In this document: in pieces, positions 50,812 to 60,248 of the stretch
Numbering within the stretch: the first letter of the stretch is position 1
How the letters are laid out: every line of letters starts with the position of its first letter
NCBI RefSeq assembly: GCF_036226685.1
Contig: NZ_CP109009.1
Location: 4,650,001 to 4,714,000, forward strand
Length of the DNA: 64,000 bases
From: Streptomyces sp. NBC_00690
Lineage (GTDB): Bacteria > Actinomycetota > Actinomycetes > Streptomycetales > Streptomycetaceae
Direction: 5' to 3'
The notes under the pieces: generated by a model
Databases searched by the model: none
Told to the model about the DNA's origin: nothing
The model's input: only the letters and a program-made list of their open reading frames with translations
Program-made: the position numbers and the translations under genes

Positions 50812-53800
50812 GTGGACGTACCTCTGGACGACACGCCCGCGGAGGTGGTGGACTCGCTCTTTGTTGGGCCCAAGGCTCTTTACGGCCCGTACGAGGTCGT
50901 TGCGGGACCGGAGACGGTGTTGGACAAACGGCTGTTGCGAGTGACGGTTCAGCGGCCCGGAGACGATTCCGACACCCGTGAGGTGTCGCTGTTCCTCGAT
51001 GTCCACTCCATCGCCGGTGAGTTGTGGGAACACGAGGTCCGAAGCCTACTGCGGCTACAGGCGTTGGGACACCCGGCGCTACCGGAAATCGTCGACGGCA
51101 GCTTCGACGTCGCAAAACACGTCGCCTTCACCATGACGCGGGAGGAGGGGACCCCGCTGAACATGGCCTGGGAGGACGACTTCCCCCAATGGGCGGCCGA
51201 GTACCGGATCCCCGCCTTCGAGCAGTACAGCCTGCTCGTCGACGCGCTCAGTCAGCTGCACGGTTCCCGCATCATGCACCGCAATCTGACCCTCGGGGCG
51301 ATCAGGGTACGGCGGGACGCGAGCGATCCGGCCCGGACCACCCTCGCCCTGGCTCGCTTCGAGATGAGCGCTCTGCTCGGCAATCTGTTGCGCTCCATGA
51401 ATGGCCCGGACCAGGCCGCGAAGTATCGCGAACTGGTGACCACCCTGTATCTCACCCCGCCTGCCGGTACCGAGCGCGCCCAGCACCTGGCCTATCTCGC
51501 TCCGGAGACCTATCCGTCGCTGTTCGACGACGACCTGGCACCACGGCGGGACTGGCACAGCACCGACGTCTTCGGTTTGGGGGTCTTCGGCTGGGAGCTC
51601 TTCTGCGGCCCGCTCTCGATCGTGCTTCCCGGCCCCTACTCGGCGGTCGCCAACGCCGAGGACAGTGCCCTCCCGGAAGCCCTCGGGGTGCTGCACTCGG
51701 CGATGCGCTCCCATCTGAATGTCTCGAATTCGGTGCCGCGCGCACTGCGCATGGTTCTGCTCGACATGCTCGATCCCCAGCCGGTCGGCCGGACCTCTTC
51801 GTTCGCGGCCGCCCGCGCCCTGGAACAGAACTGGGACAACATCTGCGGCGTGTGGGAGGAGCGGAAGGAAGAGGAGCGCGCTTACCTGGTGGCGTTCATG
51901 CCCGAGCAGTCCGTGGACACCCTCTACCGCAACCGCCAGTGGATCTCGCACAGTCCCGAGGAGCCTGCGGGCCGCGACGAACTCCAGGCCTTTCTAGAGA
52001 ACGAGCTGCGTCAGGCCGAACTGGTGTGGAGCCAGGGCGGGGCCGAAGGATTCGTCCCGGGCAAGGAGATCGGTCTCAAGGAGGCCGAATGGGTCCTCAT
52101 CGGCGAACAGGCGGTCTGGTTCTGCGCCTTTCTCTACGACGAGACGCTCACCGGCCGCCGCCGTACCGAGCACAGGGAAACCCTCGTCATCAAGTACCTG
52201 CTGGACCGGCGGTTCGCCCAGGAAATCCTCGCAGCGCGTCCCAGGCGCCGTGTCGGCCGTCTCGATCTGGTGTCGTTCAGGGTGGGGCAGGACCTGAGCC
52301 GCAAGCGGGCCGGACGGCCGTCATGGGAGACGCTGACAGACTCGGTGCGGTCCGGTCGCGTCCTGCAGAACCCTGGGGACAGGGAACTGTTGCGGTCCCT
52401 GACCTTCATGCTCGAATATCAGCGCATCGCCCAGCGTGCCCGGCAGTACCCCTTCCTGCGGACGGATGACGGCACTGGCGGCACCCAGGTGCTCCAGTAC
52501 GACGCGCCCCGGGACCGTTCCTTTCTGCACGGGTCCCCCCTGCTCACCGCCTATGCGGCCGACAGGGGACGCAGGCCGCTCCTGGGCGACTTCGCCAAAG
52601 CGCTCCTGGAGGAGAACGAGAACGGCACGGTCGACCTGTCCGTGGTGTCCGGCGAGGGCACCCCGTACTTCGGACGGGACAAGATCACCGTCAGGTTGGA
52701 GGCCAGACTCGACGACGATTCCGTGCGGGTGACCCGGCCTGGGGGCGGGTCGATACCGAGAAGTGGCTGGCTGCGCCCGGCCGGTGACAGCGGCACAGCC
52801 GTCCAACTGGGCCGCCAGGCACGCGGCCTGGAGTCGCTGCGGCAGAAACCGGGGCTGATGCGAGCGCTGCACCGCCCCGCCTCGATCGATCTGGGCCGGG
52901 GGCGGTGGAGCGAGGAGGACGAAGAGGACGAACAACTTCTGGGTCAGGCACCAAGGATCATCCAGGACATGCTGGCGCTGCACCCCTTTTACGCGCTCCA
53001 GGGGCCGCCGGGCAGTGGCAAGACCACGGTCGCGGCGCGCGCCCTCCAGCGATATCTGCGCAACGAGCGGGGAGCGCGAGTCCTGGTCAGTGCCCAGTCG
53101 AACTTCGCTCTGGACCACCTCGGGATGCGGCTGACCAAGCAGCTGAGGAAGGAGATCGCGGACGACCGTATCTTGATTCTCCGTGAACTCCCGGACAGTA
53201 AGGGTCCCGAGGATCTGCCGAAGTCGCTGCGCCCGCACACCCTCGAAGCCCTGACGGCGAGGCTGGTGAAGAATATCCGTCAGACGGCCGAGCGGCTGAA
53301 GCGCGACTCGCGGGAGGCCGGAGAAGTGTTCACGTCCGCCGAGGAGGCATTGGTCGACGAATGGGTGCGTAAGGCGGAATCCAACCAGCTCGAACTCTCC
53401 GAGCGGATCAAGGCCGGCGCCAGCATCGTGCTCGCCACCTGTTCCATCGCCGGCACCATCACTGACAATGTCCGCGACCCCTCCGATGTTTTCGACTGGG
53501 TCATCATCGAGGAAGCGGCCAAGGCCTGGCCTACCGAGATCATCATGCCGCTCGTTCTCGGCGTGCGCTGGACGCTCATCGGCGATCACCGGCAGCTTGG
53601 CCCGCACCGGCTTAGCGATGTCCAGAACTTTCTGGACACGCTCGAGGGCAATGAGAGCGAGCACATCAAACGCCACTTCGAGGCGAAGGACCGCTATCTG
53701 GAGCATCTGGAACTCTTCGGGTCCTTCTTCCAGGACCGGCCCGAGCCCTCCGCCGCGAAGGCAAAGCCGCCTCTGGACAGGCTGGACATGCAGTTTCGTA

Positions 53801-54453
53801 TGCATGGGGACATCGCCGAGCCTGTGGCCCGCACCTTCTACCCGCGGCCCCCTAGCGGGGACACATCCGGGACCGACCACACAGGTCTGCCTGTCAGCTT
53901 CCTGCAGTCGGCCGAAGGCACCCGCCGGGCCCACCGGTTCAGGGAGCCGAAGTATTTGCGCGGTGCCCCGCTGGTATGGCTGGACACCTCCACCCGCACT
54001 GACTGCGATGACACTCCGTACTGGACCAACCAGGGGGAGATCAAGCTGGTGGAAGAGCTGGTCGAGAAGTTGGTTGGGTCCGCGCGCAATCCGGACGACA
54101 CGCCGCTCGCCGTGCTGACCCCCTACGCCGGGCAATTGCGGGAGATGAATAAGCGAGGATCACTGAGCGGACTGGTGCATACCGTCCACTCCTTCCAGGG
54201 CAACGAGGCGGAGCGCGTCGTGGTGTCCCTGGTGCGTTCTACGGTGCATGGGACCAGCCCGCGGAACAACGTCGGGCACGTCGCTCAGCCCGAACTCGTC
54301 AATGTGCTGCTGTCCCGCTCCATGGATCTGCTGGTGGTGGTGGGTAATCTGCCGCACTTCGAGCGGTACGGCGGCAAGAGCTGGGAAACCGTCACGGCTG
54401 CTTTCACCTACTTCGGGAAGATCGTCGATGCGGCGACCGGGGAGGTGCGGTGA
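50812..54453 (+). CDS. pseudokinase-SF1 helicase (Mokosh MkoA-like)
   Basis: 1213 residues. The N-terminal ~350 resemble a Ser/Thr kinase: the catalytic loop position reads HRNLTLGAIRV (His156, Arg157, Asn158 in place of the catalytic Asp), and no DFG is seen (LARFEMS). It is therefore probably a pseudokinase. From about residue 720 there is an SF1 (COG1112/UPF1-like) helicase: Walker A GPPGSGKTT (731-739), motif II VIIEEAAKAW (DE replaced by EE at 900-901, as in this subfamily), III LIGDHRQLGPH, IV QFRMHGDIAE, V TVHSFQGNEAERVV and VI NVLLSRSMD. Kinase plus helicase is the layout of MkoA in type I Mokosh defence systems. It starts at a GTG at 50812 with GGGGA upstream, 16 bp after the previous stop. 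Confidence 0.82.
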   Translation: MDVPLDDTPAEVVDSLFVGPKALYGPYEVVAGPETVLDKRLLRVTVQRPGDDSDTREVSLFLDVHSIAGELWEHEVRSLLRLQALGHPALPEIVDGSFDVAKHVAFTMTREEGTPLNMAWEDDFPQWAAEYRIPAFEQYSLLVDALSQLHGSRIMHRNLTLGAIRVRRDASDPARTTLALARFEMSALLGNLLRSMNGPDQAAKYRELVTTLYLTPPAGTERAQHLAYLAPETYPSLFDDDLAPRRDWHSTDVFGLGVFGWELFCGPLSIVLPGPYSAVANAEDSALPEALGVLHSAMRSHLNVSNSVPRALRMVLLDMLDPQPVGRTSSFAAARALEQNWDNICGVWEERKEEERAYLVAFMPEQSVDTLYRNRQWISHSPEEPAGRDELQAFLENELRQAELVWSQGGAEGFVPGKEIGLKEAEWVLIGEQAVWFCAFLYDETLTGRRRTEHRETLVIKYLLDRRFAQEILAARPRRRVGRLDLVSFRVGQDLSRKRAGRPSWETLTDSVRSGRVLQNPGDRELLRSLTFMLEYQRIAQRARQYPFLRTDDGTGGTQVLQYDAPRDRSFLHGSPLLTAYAADRGRRPLLGDFAKALLEENENGTVDLSVVSGEGTPYFGRDKITVRLEARLDDDSVRVTRPGGGSIPRSGWLRPAGDSGTAVQLGRQARGLESLRQKPGLMRALHRPASIDLGRGRWSEEDEEDEQLLGQAPRIIQDMLALHPFYALQGPPGSGKTTVAARALQRYLRNERGARVLVSAQSNFALDHLGMRLTKQLRKEIADDRILILRELPDSKGPEDLPKSLRPHTLEALTARLVKNIRQTAERLKRDSREAGEVFTSAEEALVDEWVRKAESNQLELSERIKAGASIVLATCSIAGTITDNVRDPSDVFDWVIIEEAAKAWPTEIIMPLVLGVRWTLIGDHRQLGPHRLSDVQNFLDTLEGNESEHIKRHFEAKDRYLEHLELFGSFFQDRPEPSAAKAKPPLDRLDMQFRMHGDIAEPVARTFYPRPPSGDTSGTDHTGLPVSFLQSAEGTRRAHRFREPKYLRGAPLVWLDTSTRTDCDDTPYWTNQGEIKLVEELVEKLVGSARNPDDTPLAVLTPYAGQLREMNKRGSLSGLVHTVHSFQGNEAERVVVSLVRSTVHGTSPRNNVGHVAQPELVNVLLSRSMDLLVVVGNLPHFERYGGKSWETVTAAFTYFGKIVDAATGEVR

Positions 54454-57400
54454 GCCAGATCGCCGAGATCGCCGTGCCCTGCCGGGTGGTCACGCTAAAG
54501 GTGATGCTCGGGGCGGAATCCGGTGCCACCACCTTGGAGGACCTCGTGGCGAGAGCCGTCGTTGCCGGTCGCCGGAGCGTCGAGGAACAGGCCGGTCTCT
54601 TCTCGCTGCCTCACCGGGTGATGCTGGACGTCGTCCACGGGCTCTGGAGCAAGGGCTACGTGTCCGTTGACTTCTCCGAGGGGACGCTCGAGGTCACCGA
54701 TATGGCCAAGGAACTGATCGCAAGCGGAGCCTCTCTCCAGGACGCCTCGTCGCGGCTGGAGGACCGCAAATTCCTGTTCGAGCCGGTCACCGGCATCATG
54801 TTTCCCCATGACCTGGGACTGCCCTGGGCCCCGCGCGGCAGTCTGCAGATGCCGGTCAGCCAGGGCATCAGTGCGAGCGACCTGCCCTCTGCAGAACTGC
54901 TCCGCGTGGTGCGGACTGCGGTCCGGCACGACCAGCGTACGAAGGGTTTCCGGCAGAACGTGCTGGATGTGTCCTTCGGCAACCCGATGCTGAGCGATGA
55001 CGGCAGCACCCGCTGGCTCTCGGTACAGGCCACCGTGTTCAGGGATCCGGACACCAGGCGGCTGTCGGTACAACTGGCGGACACGCCCGGATGGAACCAG
55101 CAGGCCCGGGCACGGTTCCAGGCCCAGATCGCCGAACTGGCCGAGCGGCGCCCAGACAGTTCGTTCATCACGGAGCTGGACGGCCGGGCCGCCTTGCGGC
55201 CTCCCCCACCGGAGAACCTCAGTCGGCTGGTGACCCGAATGACTGAGCTGGTCGAACAGCTGGCGGGGACCGAGTTCCCGCAGATGGGGCTGAAGCAGCA
55301 GGAACTCGTCACGGTCGCACAGAAGATCGGTGAGCGGGTGGACGACGCCGAGCGCTTCCGGGCCGTGGCGGAGGTCGTCGCGGCCGGTGCGGGGGTCCGC
55401 TGGGTGCTGGATGATCTCATTCGTTCCGCCGAGCACCAGCTGGTGATGTCCGTGCCCACGATCGAATACGGATGTCTGAACGACATCCTGCCGGACCTGG
55501 AGGACGCGGCCGGACGGGGTGTCACTCTGGTGTTCCTCTGGGGGCCCAGCATGGCCGCGGACTTGGCGGACAAGGTCAAGACGGCTCTGTTCGACCTCCG
55601 GGCACGGTATCCGGAGCAGGTGCTCATCGCGGACCGCAGTGCCCGCACCACGGCATCGGTGGTGATCCAGGACGATCAGCGCGCCTACGTCGGCTCGCAG
55701 GGTGTATTGACCTTGGGAGCGGGCACCGGGGTCCTGGTTAGGTCGGCCACCGACGGGTCCGAGCCGCCGCTTTGCGTGGTCGACCTGCTCATCTGGGCCC
55801 GGCGCAGCTATCCGTACTGGCGGATTGGCCAGCGCATTGCTTTTCGCGCCGAGGAGTTCCGCCGCACCGGGCAGCCGGCGGCCGGTGACGCAGGCTGGTT
55901 CGCGACCGAGAGGCTGCCGGGTCTCCCGGACGGCTGGGAGGCGGACGAAGTCGCCGCGCGCGCGGTGTGGGCGGATGCCTGGAGACGGGAAGGCCGCCGG
56001 TTCGCCGCCGCCGTCGCAGAAGTGCACCGCGGGCACCCCATTGTCCGGATGACCAGCGACGCGGCCTACCGCGATCTCGTCCAGTACGCACTGCACAGTG
56101 CGGCGGATCGGCTGGCAGTCACCGATGACCATGCCGAGAACGAGATCTGCGGCGACAGCCTGGCGCGTGTGCTGCGGGCCAGAATGGACGCCGGGGTCGT
56201 GGTGCACCTCCACCACCCGGTGCTGAGCCGGGCGGCCGGGCTTTCCCAGGCGTACGCGGATGTGACCAGGGACCTTGGCCACCTGCACACACTGCGCCAG
56301 AGCAAGGCACGGGCCCGCGCCGTGGTCCACGACCATGAGGTCCTGACCGGTAGTTACTCCCCGCTCGGGGACCGTACGGCCCGCTCCTCCATGGGAGCGC
56401 GCAGCGGGCACGTCGGTCTGCACATCACCGGGTCGGCCTTCACCGAGGCCTTCACACGCGAACTCGGTATCGCCGACTGGTACGGCAGCGCCCAGGAGCC
56501 CCCGCCGGCGGGGGCCGGGAGCGGCCAGGCCGCCGCGGACCCGCTTTCCGTGCTCGCCGGACCCCCCGACCGCGAGGTTCCCTGGATGATCCTGGAGGAC
56601 CGCCGCGCCGCGGGAGTGCCCGATCACGTGCTGCGGGCAGAGGCCGCGACGACGCTGCGCGACCACACCTCGCCTGGTCCCGACCGCGACAGCTGGGCGA
56701 ACTGGCTGCTGGAGGACGCCTGGCGCAGGCACGCGTTCGTGGAGGCATGTCTGCTCTCCCAGTATCTCGGCGAGGACACCGTTGTACCGCCCGCCCTTGG
56801 CGTGGTGGCGGTCCCTGTGGAGCACGGGCCCGTCGGTGAGCTGCTCTTCTTCGCGGCGATGGAACTGCAGGACAGGAATGCGCATCGTACGGTCGCACTC
56901 ATCGGAGCGATCGCTGAGTTGCTGCTGTGGGGCGGACCGGGGGGCGCTGAGACGTACGACATGCTCATTCAGGGCGGCGCGGGCACGGATCGGCTGCCGT
57001 CGGCCTGGCTGGCTCTCGGGGAGCGGGCGAGGGAGTGTCACGTGGACGGCGTAAAGCCTTTGCCGCTCGAGGAGCTGGCCCGGCGAGCCGACCTTGATCT
57101 CAAGGCGAACCGCGCCGCCGCGGGCTGGAGTGATCTCGCACGTCGTATCGGCGACCTCAAAGAGGCCCGGCAGGCATTCGCCTTCACCTCAGGCCGGTAC
57201 CTGCATGACAGCCTTGTCGCTGCCGACGGTTTGCTGTCCCGGATTCTTGCCGCCGCCAGCCCGGGCACCACGGCCGGGGCCCGACAGGCGCTGGCCGAGT
57301 CACTCCCGAAGGACGTCCGCAAGGAACTGAACCGCATCGTGGCGGACGGAGGCTATGACGCCATCAACTGGAGCAACCACCTTGCGTTCGCGGAGAAGAT

Positions 57401-57620
57401 CAAGCACTGCCTCAGGGACGCCCGTGAACTGGCGCGGCTCTCGGCCGCTGTCGAGGCCGGGATGGCGGGGAACCCGGTCGGTTTCGTCCACGCGGAACTC
57501 GCGCGCACGGTCGCGAGCAGTTGGGACGAGCTCTTCCGTGAGACGGAGGCGCTCGGGCCGCTGCTCCAACTGCCGGGGATGGCGCTTCTCAAGCAACTCA
57601 GGCCGTTGGACCGCTCATAG
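54450..57620 (+). CDS. PLD-fold protein with degenerate HKD motifs (Mokosh MkoB-like)
   Basis: 1056 residues. It starts at a GTG overlapping the helicase stop (GTGA). An N-terminal helical DNA/RNA-binding-like region precedes a PLD-like fold with two repeats. Repeat 1 (about residues 315-415) ends ...TTASVVIQDDQRAYVGS; repeat 2 (about 540-640) ends RARAVVHDHEVLTGSY. In both, the HxK of the HKD motif is replaced (T-A-S before D408; R-A-R before D628), while the GS turn is kept. The nuclease is therefore predicted to be inactive or to use other residues. The C-terminal ~400 residues are helical and unrecognised. PLD plus kinase-helicase is the Mokosh type I pair; the degenerate motif is unexpected and makes this family distinct. 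Confidence 0.72.
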   Translation: MSQIAEIAVPCRVVTLKVMLGAESGATTLEDLVARAVVAGRRSVEEQAGLFSLPHRVMLDVVHGLWSKGYVSVDFSEGTLEVTDMAKELIASGASLQDASSRLEDRKFLFEPVTGIMFPHDLGLPWAPRGSLQMPVSQGISASDLPSAELLRVVRTAVRHDQRTKGFRQNVLDVSFGNPMLSDDGSTRWLSVQATVFRDPDTRRLSVQLADTPGWNQQARARFQAQIAELAERRPDSSFITELDGRAALRPPPPENLSRLVTRMTELVEQLAGTEFPQMGLKQQELVTVAQKIGERVDDAERFRAVAEVVAAGAGVRWVLDDLIRSAEHQLVMSVPTIEYGCLNDILPDLEDAAGRGVTLVFLWGPSMAADLADKVKTALFDLRARYPEQVLIADRSARTTASVVIQDDQRAYVGSQGVLTLGAGTGVLVRSATDGSEPPLCVVDLLIWARRSYPYWRIGQRIAFRAEEFRRTGQPAAGDAGWFATERLPGLPDGWEADEVAARAVWADAWRREGRRFAAAVAEVHRGHPIVRMTSDAAYRDLVQYALHSAADRLAVTDDHAENEICGDSLARVLRARMDAGVVVHLHHPVLSRAAGLSQAYADVTRDLGHLHTLRQSKARARAVVHDHEVLTGSYSPLGDRTARSSMGARSGHVGLHITGSAFTEAFTRELGIADWYGSAQEPPPAGAGSGQAAADPLSVLAGPPDREVPWMILEDRRAAGVPDHVLRAEAATTLRDHTSPGPDRDSWANWLLEDAWRRHAFVEACLLSQYLGEDTVVPPALGVVAVPVEHGPVGELLFFAAMELQDRNAHRTVALIGAIAELLLWGGPGGAETYDMLIQGGAGTDRLPSAWLALGERARECHVDGVKPLPLEELARRADLDLKANRAAAGWSDLARRIGDLKEARQAFAFTSGRYLHDSLVAADGLLSRILAAASPGTTAGARQALAESLPKDVRKELNRIVADGGYDAINWSNHLAFAEKIKHCLRDARELARLSAAVEAGMAGNPVGFVHAELARTVASSWDELFRETEALGPLLQLPGMALLKQLRPLDRS

Positions 57621-57658
57621 CGCACAGCGCATGGCTCACAGCTCAGAAGGAGCAGACC

Positions 57659-60058
57659 GTGAACACACCCCTGCGTGATCTGCTGGCGTCCTGGCCCGGA
57701 CGGTTCCGGCACCGGGGTGTCCTGCTGGCTCTGCACGGCGGAGCGGAGGAACCCGTCCCCAGTGAACTGGGGCTGGCCGTCCTCGACGGATTCGGTCGGC
57801 GGGATCCCGCTGGGACATGTGAACAGCTCATCCTGGAGGGTGAGTTCACAGTCGCGGAGGTGATGCTCAAGGACTGCCCCGATCTGGGTCCGCGCACACG
57901 TGACCTCCGCCAGCTGCTCGTGACGGCGCGAACCCGGAGCCTGGAGGTCACGCGTCTGGAAGGCCGGACGCACTCTCGCCGGGCGGCGGCCGCCGGAGTG
58001 GACTTCGCACTGGACGACATCGAGGACATTGGCCGGACGGCGACGAGCAGCTGGCCGCGGGCCCTGGCGCTGCTGGGCCGGCGTGCCGCCGAACTCGCCG
58101 GACTGATCGAGGAGCGCGAACGTGAACTCCGGAAGCGGATCGCCGGTCACGAGGGGACCACGCCGACCCCCGGACCGGCCCTGGAGACGCTCATCAAGGC
58201 CGGTCACCTCAGCACCGTCCGGTCGCTGCTGGACCTTGAGCCGACGGGCGTCCCGCTTCCCGAGTCGGTGCCCCCGCTGCGCGCCTGGACCTGGCGCGAG
58301 GACAGCCCGGAGGACCTGCTTCGCTGTCACCTGGACCCCTCCAGACACCGCCCCGCGGGGTTCTCGCGCTGGGAGGCGGCTGATGGCGCCGGGCCGCTCC
58401 TGGAGGCCTACGGTGAGCTCCACCAGGACAGCGTGGCCTCCGTCGCCCGCTTCGCGGCCGCGCTGGGGCGTTTCCTCGGTGACGACGGACCGGAGCCCGC
58501 AGTCGATCGGTTCGAAGGCGGGTACCTGACATCCGTGGGTGGTCTGTTCACGGGCGCGCCGCTGTCCCGGCTCCACCCCACCGGGCGCATCGACCTTTTC
58601 GTGGCAAGCCCGGACACGGACACTCCTCCCGCCGGCCTGGTCACCTTGCCGCCACACCTGGCAGTCGGCCCCGCCTTGGAGCGCTCCGGCTACCTGGATC
58701 GCCAGAGGAGCGCCGTGGTGACGCTGCGCGACATGCTGCGGCTGGTCGTCGTCTCCGAGCACAGGGCCGCCTCCCTTGTCAGGGTCGCGGCCCAGCAGTG
58801 GCCGGTGACTGCGCTTACCGGCGAAACGGCCAAGGAGTTCCACCGGGTCCTCGGCGGCGACAGTGGTACCCGCTGGCAGACTCTTCGCTGGATCCTCGAC
58901 CTGACGGCGACGGGGGACGCTGTCACCGCGGACGTCATGTCGTCCTGCACGGAGATGGACGCCGGGCTGTTGCTCGTCATGCTCGATCGGGCTGGTCGCT
59001 CGGAGGGCCGGGGATGGTGGGGTACGCCGAATCCGGACCTGCATGTGTCCTGGCAGGAGGACATCGCTCTGATGCGGTCACTTGAGGACGAACTCCTCTC
59101 ACGATGTCCGGACATCGCCGCCCAGGTCGCCTTCTGGGCCGCGCTGACAGTGGGAACGGCGGACGGCCGCGCTGACCTCGACGACATGGTGGCCATGGCG
59201 GAGAGCTCGGTGGAAGGGCGTGACGCGGGGGCCGCCGTGGTGAACGGGGCGGCCGCCCTGGAAGGGAACGGGACCTTCGTCAGGGACGCGAGCGGTGATC
59301 TGTTGCTGAGGCCGTGCGGGGTGACCCGGGCGCTGGCGTCCATCGCAGAGGAGCGGCTGACCCGGGCGGCGCAACGGCTTCCCACTGGTGCTTCCGGGCA
59401 GTCCGCCCGTGCGGAACTCGACATGTTGGAGGGCTGGCATTCGAACCGCTACTTGCTCACTCCGTCCTTCCGGGATCACCAGCTCCTGGTCCGGTCGGGC
59501 AACGCGACTCAGGCCGAACTGCTGGAGAGCACGCGCGCCGTACGCGCCGACACGCAGGCAGCGGCCCCCGTCGGTTCCGCCGGCACGGCCGTTCTCGACA
59601 TCCTGCTGGCCTCCATGGCGGCTGAGTTGCGCGGCCACCGCCCCGAGGTACGCGTTGAGGCGCGTGCCCCCGACCGTACCCGTATTGATCTCGGGGATGA
59701 CAGCCTCCGGGTCATCCTGTACGAGCTCCTCGAGAACGCAGCCGAGGCAGTGGGGCCGCAGGGCGGTGGCACGGTGCAGGCGTTCGTAACTCAGGAATAC
59801 CCGGATGTCATCGTCGACATCCGGGACAGTGGCCCGGGGCTGCCGCCGGAGGTCCATGGCCGTGAACACCAGGTATTCCGCCGTGACTGGTCAACGCGGG
59901 GCCCCGGGCGTGGTGCGGGCCTGTTCCGAGTCAGGCACATCCTGCGTCAGCTGCCCGGTGGGGAGGCCGACATCACCGCTGTGCCGGGAGAACCGACGCA
60001 CCCTACCCTGAGGGGGGCTCACTTCCGCCTTGTGCTCCCGGCTGCCGACTATGGATGA
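57659..60058 (+). CDS. GHKL-type ATPase protein with large unknown N-terminal region
   Basis: 799 residues. It starts at a GTG with AAGGAG seven bases upstream, 38 bp after the PLD-like gene. The C-terminal ~130 residues form a GHKL (Hsp90/histidine-kinase-like) ATPase: N box ELLENAAEA (Asn693), G1 DIRDSGPGLP (Asp723), and G2 GRGAGLFRVRHIL. There is no HisKA phospho-acceptor and no membrane helix, so it is not a classical sensor kinase. The first ~660 residues have no recognised domain but are well ordered. It is the last gene of the operon and probably a chaperone- or gate-like ATPase of the system (inference). Confidence 0.75.
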   Translation: MNTPLRDLLASWPGRFRHRGVLLALHGGAEEPVPSELGLAVLDGFGRRDPAGTCEQLILEGEFTVAEVMLKDCPDLGPRTRDLRQLLVTARTRSLEVTRLEGRTHSRRAAAAGVDFALDDIEDIGRTATSSWPRALALLGRRAAELAGLIEERERELRKRIAGHEGTTPTPGPALETLIKAGHLSTVRSLLDLEPTGVPLPESVPPLRAWTWREDSPEDLLRCHLDPSRHRPAGFSRWEAADGAGPLLEAYGELHQDSVASVARFAAALGRFLGDDGPEPAVDRFEGGYLTSVGGLFTGAPLSRLHPTGRIDLFVASPDTDTPPAGLVTLPPHLAVGPALERSGYLDRQRSAVVTLRDMLRLVVVSEHRAASLVRVAAQQWPVTALTGETAKEFHRVLGGDSGTRWQTLRWILDLTATGDAVTADVMSSCTEMDAGLLLVMLDRAGRSEGRGWWGTPNPDLHVSWQEDIALMRSLEDELLSRCPDIAAQVAFWAALTVGTADGRADLDDMVAMAESSVEGRDAGAAVVNGAAALEGNGTFVRDASGDLLLRPCGVTRALASIAEERLTRAAQRLPTGASGQSARAELDMLEGWHSNRYLLTPSFRDHQLLVRSGNATQAELLESTRAVRADTQAAAPVGSAGTAVLDILLASMAAELRGHRPEVRVEARAPDRTRIDLGDDSLRVILYELLENAAEAVGPQGGGTVQAFVTQEYPDVIVDIRDSGPGLPPEVHGREHQVFRRDWSTRGPGRGAGLFRVRHILRQLPGGEADITAVPGEPTHPTLRGAHFRLVLPAADYG

Positions 60059-60211
60059 TCGCGGTTGTTGTTATGGCGAGAAGCGGCCCCTTGGACCGAA
60101 CATCGCGCGTTCTGGCAAGGATGTGGCACGCGCGTCCGATCTCCTTGTCCGTTGCTGGTGCCGGCCCCATCGATCACGGTGCGTGCACACTTGGACGGGA
60201 CTGTAAAACGT

Positions 60212-60247
60212 GGCTCTGTCTCACATTCGGTGGTGACGGAGGGTGGC
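60212..60247. repeat. left terminal inverted repeat of the ISL3 element
   Basis: 36 bp, beginning GGCTCTGTCTCACATTCGGT and ending ...GGAGGGTGGC. It is identical to the reverse complement of the right end at 61804-61839. Confidence 0.92.
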
Positions 60248-60248
60248 G

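Noticed and set aside
52321..54135. A 604-codon minus-strand frame inside the helicase gene
   Set aside because: Antisense shadow; the plus strand carries ordered helicase motifs.
54495..57041. An 848-codon minus-strand frame inside the PLD-like gene
   Set aside because: Long antisense frames are expected at this GC content; it has no recognisable motif and no ribosome-binding site in operon context.
60196..60211. A target-site duplication for the ISL3 element
   Set aside because: The eight bases on each side (TAAAACGT and GTTCGATT) do not match, so no duplication can be claimed.
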